Assembly (NCBI GenBank): GCA_041649995.1
Contig: JBAZMA010000023.1
Location: 1-17,071 of the forward strand
Length of the DNA stretch: 17,071 nucleotides
Reading direction: 5' to 3'
Source of the DNA: JBAZMA01 sp041649995
Lineage (GTDB): Bacteria; Omnitrophota; Gorgyraeia; Velamenicoccales; Velamenicoccaceae
The number at the start of each line of letters is the position of its first letter. Within the stretch, counting starts at the first letter, position 1. The notes beneath the pieces are model-generated. The model saw only the letters and a program-made list of their open reading frames with translations, was not told the DNA's origin and did no database searches. Made by a program: the position numbers and the translations under genes. Positions 1 through 6,570 of this stretch are shown here, piece by piece.

Positions 1-64
1 TGTGCGGAGTAAAAAAACCCCCCGCGTCTGCGGCGTGCACCACGATCGCACAACACAGACAAAC

Positions 65-793
65 ATGTCGAAATCCGATGTTGTATTCGGGGACATAATG
101 TCGATGGCGCTGTGGCTGCTGCACGGCAGAACGATGCTGTCCATGCCGCAACACACCACGCTCCCGGCGCCAGTGCTGAGCGGGAAGGAAATCCCATGGT
201 TCGGGGGTGCTAAGAGCGTGCGGCTTGCCCGCTACGCGGAGTGCGGACGGCTCGGCGGACGACCGATGGACGCGTTCCCGACGCTGGTGCGTGCATGTGG
301 CCAACTTGGTGCCGCTGGCATGATGGAAATCGCGCGCGTGGAGAAGCGCATCGCGTTGGACCGCACGGCGCCCGTCACAACCGCCCAGCCCCGGCGGGTC
401 ATGCTCATGGACATCCAGCGATTCCGGGGCCAGACCGGCGTCACGGATTGTTCGCGTGCACTGGCGGCAATCGGGCGGCCCTTTGACTCTGCCAGCGCCG
501 TCTCGGCGATCCACATCACCGGTCCCACCACGAGCATCGAGGAGTATTCCGCGGGAGCGCAAACCATCTGCGTGGTCACCGTGCCGTCGGCGCCGACGCC
601 GATATGGCCAGACGATCTCGAATGTTCTCCGCTACACACCACGAAAAACATGCTGACCATGCGCAACAGCGTCGCGATGATCCGGTCGGCGCTGCGGCTC
701 GGCGACCGCGACGAACGGATCATGCGCTACGCGGGGTGTGGCAGAATGCAGCCCCCGTTCGTCGCGGACGCGCTGCTGTTCATACCACACTGA
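65..793 (+). CDS. Hypothetical protein, 242 aa
   Basis: I do not recognise this protein. The frame is open from the left edge, but the first ATG is at 65, after an A/C-rich leader (cacagacaaacATG) like those of other genes here. The protein starts MSKSDVVFGD and has no signal peptide or clear membrane segment. It seems to be a mixed alpha/beta globular protein with scattered cysteines (residues 60, 78, 129, 169, 187, 225) and a repeated RYAxCGR pattern at about residues 56-62 and 221-227. The gene lies 26 bp upstream of the MADS-box gene on the same strand. Herpesvirus-like capsids need triplex proteins of roughly this size, and none was identified elsewhere, so a triplex subunit is conceivable; this is a guess from size and context only. 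Opposite-strand frames here look like shadows. Confidence 0.7.
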   Translation: MSKSDVVFGDIMSMALWLLHGRTMLSMPQHTTLPAPVLSGKEIPWFGGAKSVRLARYAECGRLGGRPMDAFPTLVRACGQLGAAGMMEIARVEKRIALDRTAPVTTAQPRRVMLMDIQRFRGQTGVTDCSRALAAIGRPFDSASAVSAIHITGPTTSIEEYSAGAQTICVVTVPSAPTPIWPDDLECSPLHTTKNMLTMRNSVAMIRSALRLGDRDERIMRYAGCGRMQPPFVADALLFIPH

Positions 794-819
794 CGCTCCA
801 CCCCCCCACAATTGGCGGA

Positions 820-1221
820 ATGAAGCGGGGGTCCCGTAGAATCCTGAAAAAAATGCCAAAAGAGAAAAAGATCCGTTCGGCGACAGATCCGATGTACATA
901 GTGGATGACCAGAAGCGCCGCGTCACGCTCATGAAACGCAAGGCCGGATTGCTGCGCAAGGCGATGCAGCTCGCGAAGCTCACCGGCTCGCAGGTCCTCA
1001 CCGTCATCCGGACGGACGCCCGGGGAGTGTTCGTGTACGACAGCGGCGAGTTTGGCGACATCGTCCAACAGATCACCGACCGCGGGAACGGTCCGGTCAC
1101 CGAACCACCGTCCGCACCAACACAACCGGCGACGGCCGACGTGCTCGGGCCACCCGCGCTGTCCGCGGCGGAACTTGCGTACGCACAGTCGCCCGTGCCG
1201 GACATGCCCGCTCTGAGCTGA
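820..1221 (+). CDS. MADS-box (SRF/MEF2-type) DNA-binding protein
   Basis: Residues about 14-75 read as a MADS domain. KEKKIR is followed by the basic stretch QKRRVTLMKRKAGLLRKAMQ, then LAKLTGSQVLTVIRTDARG and FVYDSGEF. The known family pattern is KI..I....RR.TF.KRK.GL.KKA.ELS.LTG.QV.L.V, and the TGSQVL segment resembles the SRF branch more than plant type II proteins. MADS proteins bind A/T-rich CArG or MEF2 sites as dimers. The remaining 45 or so residues are rich in proline and alanine and look disordered, so there is no keratin-like or SAM-type partner domain. The ATG at 820 is the first that does not overlap the preceding gene; an in-frame ATG at 853 (after gaaaaaaATG) would put the MADS domain at the extreme N-terminus and is an equally good start. 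It converges with the histone H3 gene. I infer a viral transcription regulator captured from a eukaryote. Confidence 0.85.
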   Translation: MKRGSRRILKKMPKEKKIRSATDPMYIVDDQKRRVTLMKRKAGLLRKAMQLAKLTGSQVLTVIRTDARGVFVYDSGEFGDIVQQITDRGNGPVTEPPSAPTQPATADVLGPPALSAAELAYAQSPVPDMPALS

Positions 1222-1325
1222 TGAATACACCCACACACACAAAGTAGACGCAAATGGCGCTTTTTTCTTCAGTGATTCCCCAAATGGTCATCGTCGTCAA
1301 TTGCGTGTGGGAGGAAGCGTATCTG

Positions 1326-1775
1326 TCAGGAACTGGCCGTCGCGCTGCTAACGTGGTCCACGTCCGAGTCTCCGCGGAGGCGCCTGGCCAGACGCATGTC
1401 CTTCGGGGCGATGGTGCAGCGCCTGGCATGCAACGCGCAGGTGTTGGTGTCGTCGAACAGTTTGACGAGGTACGCCTCCGCGGCCTCTTGCAGAGCCAGC
1501 ATGGCGCTGGACTGGAACCTGACGTCCGAGCTCAGGCCGATGTTCTGCGCGATCTCGCGAACGATGCGCTGGAACGGCAGCTTACGGAACAGGAGGTCCG
1601 TGCTCTTCTGGTACTTGCGGATCTCGCGCAGCGCCACCGTGCCCGGGCGGAACCGGTGCGGTTTCTTCGCCGCGCCGGCCGCGGGGCCGATCGCGCCCTT
1701 GCCGGCGACTGGTGCGGTGGGGTCCACGGCGGTCTTCTTCGGGGTCTTCTTCGGGGTAGGCTTGGTCCGAGACAT
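1326..1775 (-). CDS. Viral histone H3
   Basis: This 149-residue protein is a full-length histone H3. Residues 37-53 (KKPHRFRPGTVALREIR) match the alphaN entry of cellular H3 almost exactly. They are followed by KYQKSTDLLFRKLPFQRIVREIAQ (alpha1), RFQSSAMLALQEAAEAYLVKLFDDTN (alpha2) and the end CALHARRCTIAPKDMRLARRLRG (alpha3). The tail begins SRTKPTPKKT against cellular ARTKQTARKS, so R2, T3, K4 and K9 are kept, but the rest of the tail is rebuilt with K, P, A and G. Loop 1 has a two-residue insertion (NIGLSSDV), and the C-terminus is about 14 residues longer than usual. The Cys and His of the CxxH site (C113, H116; cellular C110 and H113) are present. The ATG at 1775 follows an A-rich leader. 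No H4, H2A or H2B gene lies in the window. It should package viral DNA into nucleosome-like particles or modify host chromatin; which one cannot be read from sequence. Confidence 0.97.
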   Translation of the reverse strand: MSRTKPTPKKTPKKTAVDPTAPVAGKGAIGPAAGAAKKPHRFRPGTVALREIRKYQKSTDLLFRKLPFQRIVREIAQNIGLSSDVRFQSSAMLALQEAAEAYLVKLFDDTNTCALHARRCTIAPKDMRLARRLRGDSDVDHVSSATASS

Positions 1776-2351
1776 CTTGTTTTTTCCTTGCCGGTTTCCT
1801 CTTTTTTTCGTCTGCGCCTAATTCGGAATCCAACCGGGAGACGGTGGCCGATCTCTCGCCGGGATCTTGGACGCCGATGGATGTTAACATGGTCACCAAT
1901 TGGTGTCGCACTCCGGCAGCGTCGGCATGGCGCGCCACTCGTCCGCCGGTTGCACTTGGGCACCCACCTCTTCCGTGCACGGCACACTTCGGAGGCTGCC
2001 AATTGGGTGCCGCGTCGACGCCGGCGCCACCAGAGCCTCGCGTCGTCAATATCCGTCCCCAACTGACCGGAGGTTGTGGCGCGGACACCGGTGGACGGAA
2101 AGTCGGGAACCGAGGCACACTTTTGACTTTTCGGCTGGCGGTGCACCTATTGGGACGTGCAACTGGCCGGGTGTTGCCCGCGGGACGGCACACGGACGCC
2201 GGTGGCATGCACGTGCACGTCGGTTGGAGTGGATGGATGGAGAGAGGGGGGGGAAGACAAAAGCTCGCACCCGCGTTGTTTCCATTTATGCGTCTGCGGC
2301 ACTCCAACATTCAGAGTCGGAAAACCCCCCACCCATTTCCAAACAGAGCCA
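1776..2351. other. Gene-free region between divergent H3 and membrane-protein genes
   Basis: This 576-bp stretch separates two divergent genes and is the longest gene-free part of the window. Frames that cross it give low-complexity arginine/proline-rich text with no recognisable domain. It contains short perfect palindromes at 1881-1890 (atgttaacat), 1894-1905 (caccaattggtg) and 2208-2217 (tgcacgtgca), and a second CCAATTGG at 1999-2006. It also has scattered short repeats (ggcacac at 1981, 2114 and 2187; gacgccgg at 2017 and 2195) and a G8 run near 2246. It presumably holds both promoters; a replication-origin or other regulatory role is possible but unproven. Confidence 0.6.
1881..1905. 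promoter_or_regulatory. Two adjacent perfect palindromes upstream of histone H3
   Basis: A 10-bp palindrome (atgttaacat, 1881-1890) is followed three bases later by a 12-bp palindrome (caccaattggtg, 1894-1905). They lie 105-130 bp upstream of the H3 start codon. Such sites often bind dimeric regulators; which protein would bind is unknown. The core CCAATTGG has four central A/T bases, not the six of a classic CArG box. Confidence 0.4.
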
Positions 2352-3404
2352 ATGAAGCGAAACACACTGCAAATGATCGCGGTCGTCGCGGTGGCGATCC
2401 TCGCGCTTGCCGACGATGCGAAAGGCCACCACATGCCGAACATCCGGCGAGCGGCCGACGGATGGACAATCGTGATGCCCGGTCTGCCGAGCGCGCAGCC
2501 GACGGCACTGCTGTTCGAACCGCCGGCGGCGTACAAGGGGAAGATCTCCCAGACGACGCGCACGATACACACTCCGGACTGGACGCCCATCGGACGGACG
2601 GCGGCCACCGTCACGGTCCCCGACACGGCCGTGCACACGCTCGTGGCGAAGACCGCGCCAACGTACACGTCCACGCAGGTGCGCGTGTGGTCGGCCCCGT
2701 TCAGCGGGGTCGATGGTATGGAATGCAAACTCAACGTGTCGCGGGAAGGTGCCGTCCACCCGCTGGTCATGACGATCGTGTGCGTCGAGCCGGGCGCCAT
2801 GCGCGGCACGGACGTGATCGTGCAATGGCTCGGCGCGGCGCCGGGGTGCAGGGTGCGCGCGACCAGCATGTTTGGCGAGGTCTCGACCGTGGACATCGAT
2901 GTGATGGTCAGCGAGCGGGACAGGACGAACGAAAACATGGTACAGTACGTGTGGGAGACGAAGAAGCTGCCCATGGCCGCGATGTTCCAGGCGGCGGGCG
3001 CGAAGACGGTGCTCACGATCGCCGCCGCCACGGCCGACGATGCGGTGCCCGATCCTGTCGTCGCTCTCGTCGCTACCGCGGCAGCGCCCGTCCCGGAACC
3101 TGCCCCGGCAGAGGACCCAGAGGCCCCGGCCCCCGCCGAACCCGCGCCGGAGCCGGACAAGAAGGTCGAGGAGGTCCCGGCCGAGCCAGTCGCTGTCGCC
3201 GAGCCGGAGGCGCCGAAGCTCGGGGCGGGGCAGACCATCGCGGTCGTGCTCGAGACGCCGGCGTTTGTCCGGACGTACGGCGGCATCACACCGCACTCCC
3301 AGTGGTGGTGGGGGCTGGGTTTGGTGGGCATACTCGCGATCGCCCTGTCCATCGCCGTCCCGATAGCGGGCGTGCGTCGTTACCATTTGCGTCCGACCGC
3401 GTGA
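2352..3404 (+). CDS. Type I membrane protein with Pro/Ala/Glu stalk (probable virion or cell-surface protein)
   Basis: The 350-residue protein has the plan of a type I membrane glycoprotein. There is a signal peptide (MKRNTL then a hydrophobic run to ALADDAKG, residues 1-25), then an ectodomain of about 215 residues with three cysteines (in MECKL, TIVCVE and PGCRV) and one N-glycosylation sequon (NVS). A stalk of PAPAE/EPE repeats spans about residues 240-300. A transmembrane helix (WWWGLGLVGILAIALSIAVPI, about 318-341) and a nine-residue basic tail (RRYHLRPTA) end the protein. The ATG at 2352 is chosen because it begins the signal peptide; upstream frame text is not protein-like. The odd cysteine count leaves one free or intermolecular cysteine. 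I do not recognise the ectodomain fold. It could be an envelope protein or a receptor-like surface protein; the architecture is clear, the function is not. Confidence 0.8.
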   Translation: MKRNTLQMIAVVAVAILALADDAKGHHMPNIRRAADGWTIVMPGLPSAQPTALLFEPPAAYKGKISQTTRTIHTPDWTPIGRTAATVTVPDTAVHTLVAKTAPTYTSTQVRVWSAPFSGVDGMECKLNVSREGAVHPLVMTIVCVEPGAMRGTDVIVQWLGAAPGCRVRATSMFGEVSTVDIDVMVSERDRTNENMVQYVWETKKLPMAAMFQAAGAKTVLTIAAATADDAVPDPVVALVATAAAPVPEPAPAEDPEAPAPAEPAPEPDKKVEEVPAEPVAVAEPEAPKLGAGQTIAVVLETPAFVRTYGGITPHSQWWWGLGLVGILAIALSIAVPIAGVRRYHLRPTA

Positions 3405-3461
3405 GAGGGGGGAGAGAGAGAATCGTTCATATGCACACCGTTGACACAGACGGGGGAAAAA

Positions 3462-3467
3462 AATAAA
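3462..3467 (+). terminator. Polyadenylation signal AATAAA
   Basis: A canonical AATAAA lies 58 bp after the stop codon of the membrane-protein gene and about 100 bp before the portal start. This is a suitable position for 3' processing in a eukaryotic nucleus. The only other AATAAA I found next to a gene end is at 5896-5901 on the other strand. Confidence 0.5.
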
Positions 3468-3565
3468 GATACGTGTGGCACCAAAAAAAGAGTGATGGGC
3501 CTCGGTATGAAAATGGGCGTTTGTTGGTTGGCAGTCGAAAAACACGAAAGTTGCGGTGGAAACCA

Positions 3566-5242
3566 ATGTCGACGCTACTGAGCATGTTCGGTGGGTTCGA
3601 GCAGTACTTTGGCGCGCGGGCAGCCAACGGCACGGCGGTCGTCAGGATCTCCAAGGCCGCGGTGTTTCGGCTGTGGTCGTTCTACCGGGAGAGCGACGTG
3701 TGCACCCGCTGCGCCCGCGTCGTGACGGGCCAGATAACGCGCAACCTGAAGATCGGGGGAACGTGGAATCGGAGACACACGCTGCGGCCGGCGTACGTCG
3801 AACTGCTGCGGCCGACCATCGCGAAGTTCTACGGGATACTCTTCGCGGTGGGGATGGTGCCGTGGAAAGCGGTCGTCGTGGTCGACGGTTCCGGCCGACC
3901 CCAGACCATCCCCCGCGCGATCTCCCCGATCAAGGGGGAGTTCTTGACCACCTGGCGCGATGGGGTGCTCGTCGACATCAAGTTCGAGCGCGACGGGTGC
4001 ATCGATCCCCGCGCCGCGCCGTACAACGTCGCGTGGCTGGATCTGTACGCGCCCGAGGAGGACGGCAGACCGGGCTCCCCGCTCGCGGGCGTGCTGATGC
4101 ACCAACGGGCATGCCTCACCGCGATGAACTCGGAGGTGCTCGCCGCCACGCTCGCCGCGCGGCCGCCCCTGCCGCTCGAATACCCCACGGAACGCATAAC
4201 CGCCGAAGCGTTTGACGACTTCTCGGCGAACGGCGGCGGCACGCAGCAGCGCGAGGAGGACGACCGGCGAATCATCGGCACGATGAGCCGCATGCGCGCG
4301 GCGATGGCGCAGACCATGGCGGAGGCGTACGGCACAAAGACCGGCGCCGACCCCCGCGCCGCGGGGGACACGATGCTGCTCCCCGACACGTTCGCCGGCA
4401 CATGGCCGTCGGAGCACCCGATCGGGGCGTACCACGGCCGCGAGGTGTTCATCCCCCCGGGCTGCCGGGTCGCCAGACCCGAGGGGCCGCGCGTGCTCAC
4501 GGACGCGAAGATGTGGAGAACGGACGGCGAGGACGTTTTGTGCAATCTGTTCGGCATCCCCGTCACGCTGCTCCACCCCGAGAGCGTGTCGTCGCGGTTC
4601 AAGACGTCCGCGGACGAGGCGCTGCGGGTCGCGCGCAGCATGTGCATCGCCGGCATCGCCGACGCGGCCGCCGCCGTGGAGCACGCGATGAACGCGCTCT
4701 ACCAGGTCAGCGATTCCGTGCGTCTGGCCGCCGCCGCGATCGCGGCGAAGCGGCGCCGACCCCGCACGCCGCCGTCCGGGCACGAGGAAGCGCCGGTGCC
4801 GCAGGATCCAAAGGCGTTGGGTCTGATGCAAGACGACGTGCCCCAGCACCCGGCGGATGGTGGCGGGACGGGCGACGACGATGATGCGGCTTCGCACGAC
4901 TCGTTCGATCCCGTGTTCGTTGGGGAGAACGGGCGGGTCGACGCCGACGCGATCCTGCAGACGAACAGATACGTGCTTACGGTGTCGTTTGACGACGACA
5001 TGACGCCGGACGACATTCGCTCGTACCGCGCGGACGGCTACATGTCGCTGGACACGGCCAAACGGCTGCTCGCCGAAAAAATACATGTCGATCCCGCGCT
5101 GTTCGACGGCGACGGGGTGCCGATCGCCCCGGTAAAACGGGGTGCGGCCGCGCAACCGATCTTACCCACCGCCGACGTGAAGGGTCCGACGCCAACCAAA
5201 CGACAGCGCCGGGAGCCCGAGGGCGACACCAAACAACCGTGA
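3566..5242 (+). CDS. Probable portal protein
   Basis: This 558-residue protein has the sequence signature of the HK97/SPP1-type portal family. Residues 329-380 read FGIPVTLLHPES, then a break, then an ADEALRVARSM helix and IADAAAAVEHAMNALY. This resembles the conserved portal stretch in which a GVPP.LLG segment is followed by long helices ending in IE..LN..L. Near residues 470-515 MTPDDIRSYRADGYMSLDTA followed by VDPALFDGD recalls the portal C-terminal GxIS.ETA helix. The N-terminal 200 residues (LRPTIAKFYG, PIKGEFLTTW) would be the wing. The region of about 400-450 is acidic and disordered, and the C-terminus ends in a basic KRQRR segment that could be a nuclear signal. The frame is open back to a GTG at 3473, but 3566 is its only ATG before the conserved part. 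The capsid and terminase genes in the window support the call. Herpesvirus UL6 is the functional counterpart. Confidence 0.68.
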   Translation: MSTLLSMFGGFEQYFGARAANGTAVVRISKAAVFRLWSFYRESDVCTRCARVVTGQITRNLKIGGTWNRRHTLRPAYVELLRPTIAKFYGILFAVGMVPWKAVVVVDGSGRPQTIPRAISPIKGEFLTTWRDGVLVDIKFERDGCIDPRAAPYNVAWLDLYAPEEDGRPGSPLAGVLMHQRACLTAMNSEVLAATLAARPPLPLEYPTERITAEAFDDFSANGGGTQQREEDDRRIIGTMSRMRAAMAQTMAEAYGTKTGADPRAAGDTMLLPDTFAGTWPSEHPIGAYHGREVFIPPGCRVARPEGPRVLTDAKMWRTDGEDVLCNLFGIPVTLLHPESVSSRFKTSADEALRVARSMCIAGIADAAAAVEHAMNALYQVSDSVRLAAAAIAAKRRRPRTPPSGHEEAPVPQDPKALGLMQDDVPQHPADGGGTGDDDDAASHDSFDPVFVGENGRVDADAILQTNRYVLTVSFDDDMTPDDIRSYRADGYMSLDTAKRLLAEKIHVDPALFDGDGVPIAPVKRGAAAQPILPTADVKGPTPTKRQRREPEGDTKQP

Positions 5243-5250
5243 CACGCCAA

Positions 5251-5321
5251 AAATAATTGGCCGATAAAAAAAATAATTGCACTTCCCAATTTGCCGGTCA
5301 TAGGCGCCGAAAAGATATATA
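5251..5321 (+). promoter_or_regulatory. AT-rich promoter with 20-bp-spaced repeats and TATA-like element
   Basis: The 82-bp gap after the portal is one of the most AT-rich pieces of the window. It holds aaataattg twice (5251-5259 and 5271-5279), exactly 20 bp apart, within a longer ccaaaaataattgg block (5247-5260). A TATA-like atatata sits at 5315-5321, only four bases before the next ATG. If this is a true TATA box, transcription would start inside the gene and the Met at residue 11 would become the likely start; it may instead be an initiator-like element. Confidence 0.45.
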
Positions 5322-5324
5322 GCG

Positions 5325-5885
5325 ATGGGTGACGTGCAACCGGATAAATGGTCCATGCCCCTGACGATGGTGGCGATGCCGTGCGAAGCCGTGACGCACT
5401 ATCCGCTGCCGAACGTCGCGTCGATCGATGCGGTGGGTGCGTTCGCGGGCGTCTGCGCGTGCGCCACCAACGCGGCGTTGCAACTGACGCCCGTGCGTCT
5501 GATCGTGCCGCGGGGTGGCGAGTGCTGTCCCGCGTTCGGGCCGCGCAACGCGGTCGCGACCATGCGCGAGAACGTGTACCGGTGCGCATGCGGACCGGTG
5601 GGCATTGGTGACACGATCGCCTGCCAGCCGGGGTGTGTTCCGGGGTGCGTGAATCCCGCACACCTCACATGCATCGTCGCGGAGCCGCCGTCCGTCTCGC
5701 AACCGTGCCAGAAGCGGCCGCGGGGACGCCCGCGCGGTTACAAATGCGCGGACCGGGTGCGACTCGCGTTTGAGCGGACGGGGGGAGACGTGTCGGCGGT
5801 TGCGGCCGAGTTTGGCATGCGTCCGTGCAGGGTCCGTGAAATACTCGGCATTCAAAGACCACAAAAGATCGTCCTATGTCCGTGA
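5325..5885 (+). CDS. Degenerate HNH-type zinc domain fused to AT-hook and helix-turn-helix
   Basis: This 186-residue protein combines three DNA-related parts. Residues 86-117 (CACG, then CQPGCVPGCVNPAHLTC) match the zinc-finger core of HNH endonucleases, where C..x.CVNP.HL is typical. However, the catalytic His that normally sits in a DHxC segment is replaced by GDTIAC, so nuclease activity is doubtful. Residues 131-140 (RPRGRPRGYK) are an AT-hook with the RGRPRG core. Residues 142-175 (VRLAFERTGGDVSAVAAEFGMRPCRVREIL) fit a helix-turn-helix. Cysteines 100, 104, 108 and 116 are candidate metal ligands. The start at 5325 gives the longest form; Met11 is an alternative. It probably binds DNA, as a regulator or an architectural protein derived from a homing-type endonuclease. 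It is convergent with the next gene. Confidence 0.75.
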   Translation: MGDVQPDKWSMPLTMVAMPCEAVTHYPLPNVASIDAVGAFAGVCACATNAALQLTPVRLIVPRGGECCPAFGPRNAVATMRENVYRCACGPVGIGDTIACQPGCVPGCVNPAHLTCIVAEPPSVSQPCQKRPRGRPRGYKCADRVRLAFERTGGDVSAVAAEFGMRPCRVREILGIQRPQKIVLCP

Positions 5886-5895
5886 AGGGTTTGGT

Positions 5896-5901
5896 TTTAT
5901 T
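5896..5901 (-). terminator. Polyadenylation signal AATAAA (minus strand)
   Basis: Read on the minus strand, AATAAA begins 11 bases after the stop codon of the 158-residue gene (5913-6389). It lies in the 27-bp gap to the convergent gene ending at 5885, so transcripts probably overlap at their 3' ends. Confidence 0.5.
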
Positions 5902-5912
5902 TGCGTGTGTAC

Positions 5913-6389
5913 TCATGGAAGTGGGGATGTCGTGATGTACATGTAATTCTGCGGGTCGGTGTGCGCCAGCAGCTGGAAGACCGCGATGCGGTGCACGACC
6001 CCGTTCCACGAAGCGAACGGGATGACCACCCCGAGAAACGGCAGCGCACGGTCCGCGGTGAAGGTGCTTTGCTGGTCAAAGAACGCGCCGAGCATTTCCC
6101 GCAACTTGAGCGCAAGCTCTCTGGTGGTTTGCATGCGGGAGGGATCGTCGTCCATTATCCTCGCGTAGTTGTACAGATGGCCAAAGTCTGTCTTCATCTG
6201 TGAGAGGTTCTCGCGGTACGCCGGGGTGCGCTCGTCGCCGCTGAACACCGCGCCCGTCCAGTCCGTCGCCAGGAAGCGGTCCATTATCGCGTCGAGTTTC
6301 GGCGCCATCTCGGCGGGCTGCGCGGTCTGCAGATCGTGGACCAGACTGCGCGTGGGCCCCAATGCCAGAAATATCTGCGTGGACGTCAT
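5913..6389 (-). CDS. Hypothetical helical protein, 158 aa
   Basis: I do not recognise this protein. It starts MTSTQIFLALGPTRSLVHDL at the ATG at 6389, preceded by a C/A-rich leader; the frame extends further upstream but that text is low-complexity and crosses the divergent promoter. The sequence looks mainly alpha-helical (residues 31-45, 56-75 and 85-105), with a more hydrophobic second half (PFLGVVIPFASWNGVVHRIAVF, about 117-139) that seems too broken by Trp, Asn and Gly to be a sure membrane helix. It has no cysteine. The gene is convergent with the AT-hook/HTH gene and divergent from the small membrane-protein gene. Codon choice is GC-rich like its neighbours, which supports its being a real gene. 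Confidence 0.72.
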   Translation of the reverse strand: MTSTQIFLALGPTRSLVHDLQTAQPAEMAPKLDAIMDRFLATDWTGAVFSGDERTPAYRENLSQMKTDFGHLYNYARIMDDDPSRMQTTRELALKLREMLGAFFDQQSTFTADRALPFLGVVIPFASWNGVVHRIAVFQLLAHTDPQNYMYITTSPLP

Positions 6390-6570
6390 GAAATGAGGGG
6401 GGGGTGGTGGTGGATGGTTGGGAAGGCTCCTGTATCGGATTTCTCGCACGCTGAACGGCACCAGGCAGCACGCTTTTTCTGACGATTCCCGCTTTTTTCC
6501 GGCCACCTGTGGCGCGACAGACAACGACGCAAGCACGCCAACTTTTTCACACAGCAACAGACAAAACGAC
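6390..6570. promoter_or_regulatory. Divergent promoter region
   Basis: This 181-bp gap lies between the starts of the 158-residue (minus) and 97-residue (plus) genes and must hold both promoters. It contains a G8 run with GGT repeats near 6395-6415 and T-rich runs (6474, 6493, 6543). No clear TATA box is visible. Confidence 0.5.

Noticed and set aside
1222..1325. Canonical histone mRNA 3' stem-loop after H3
   Set aside because: No GGCTCTTTTCAGAGCC-like hairpin is present downstream of the H3 stop codon.
1896..1903. CCAATTGG as a CArG box for the viral MADS protein
   Set aside because: A CArG box needs six A/T bases between CC and GG; here there are four. It is kept only as a palindrome.
1844..3466. 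540-codon plus-strand frame overlapping the membrane-protein gene
   Set aside because: Text is low-complexity (R, G, H, D), crosses the gene-free region, and conflicts with the signal peptide and transmembrane helix in the other frame.
2147..3566. Long minus-strand frames (401 and 426 codons) opposite the type I membrane protein
   Set aside because: They look like shadow translations of the P/A/E stalk and ectodomain; the plus-strand frame has the coherent signal-peptide-to-tail architecture.
3575..5155. 526-codon minus-strand frame opposite the portal gene
   Set aside because: Shadow frame dominated by Arg, Val and His, without domain-like sequence, while the plus strand carries portal motifs.
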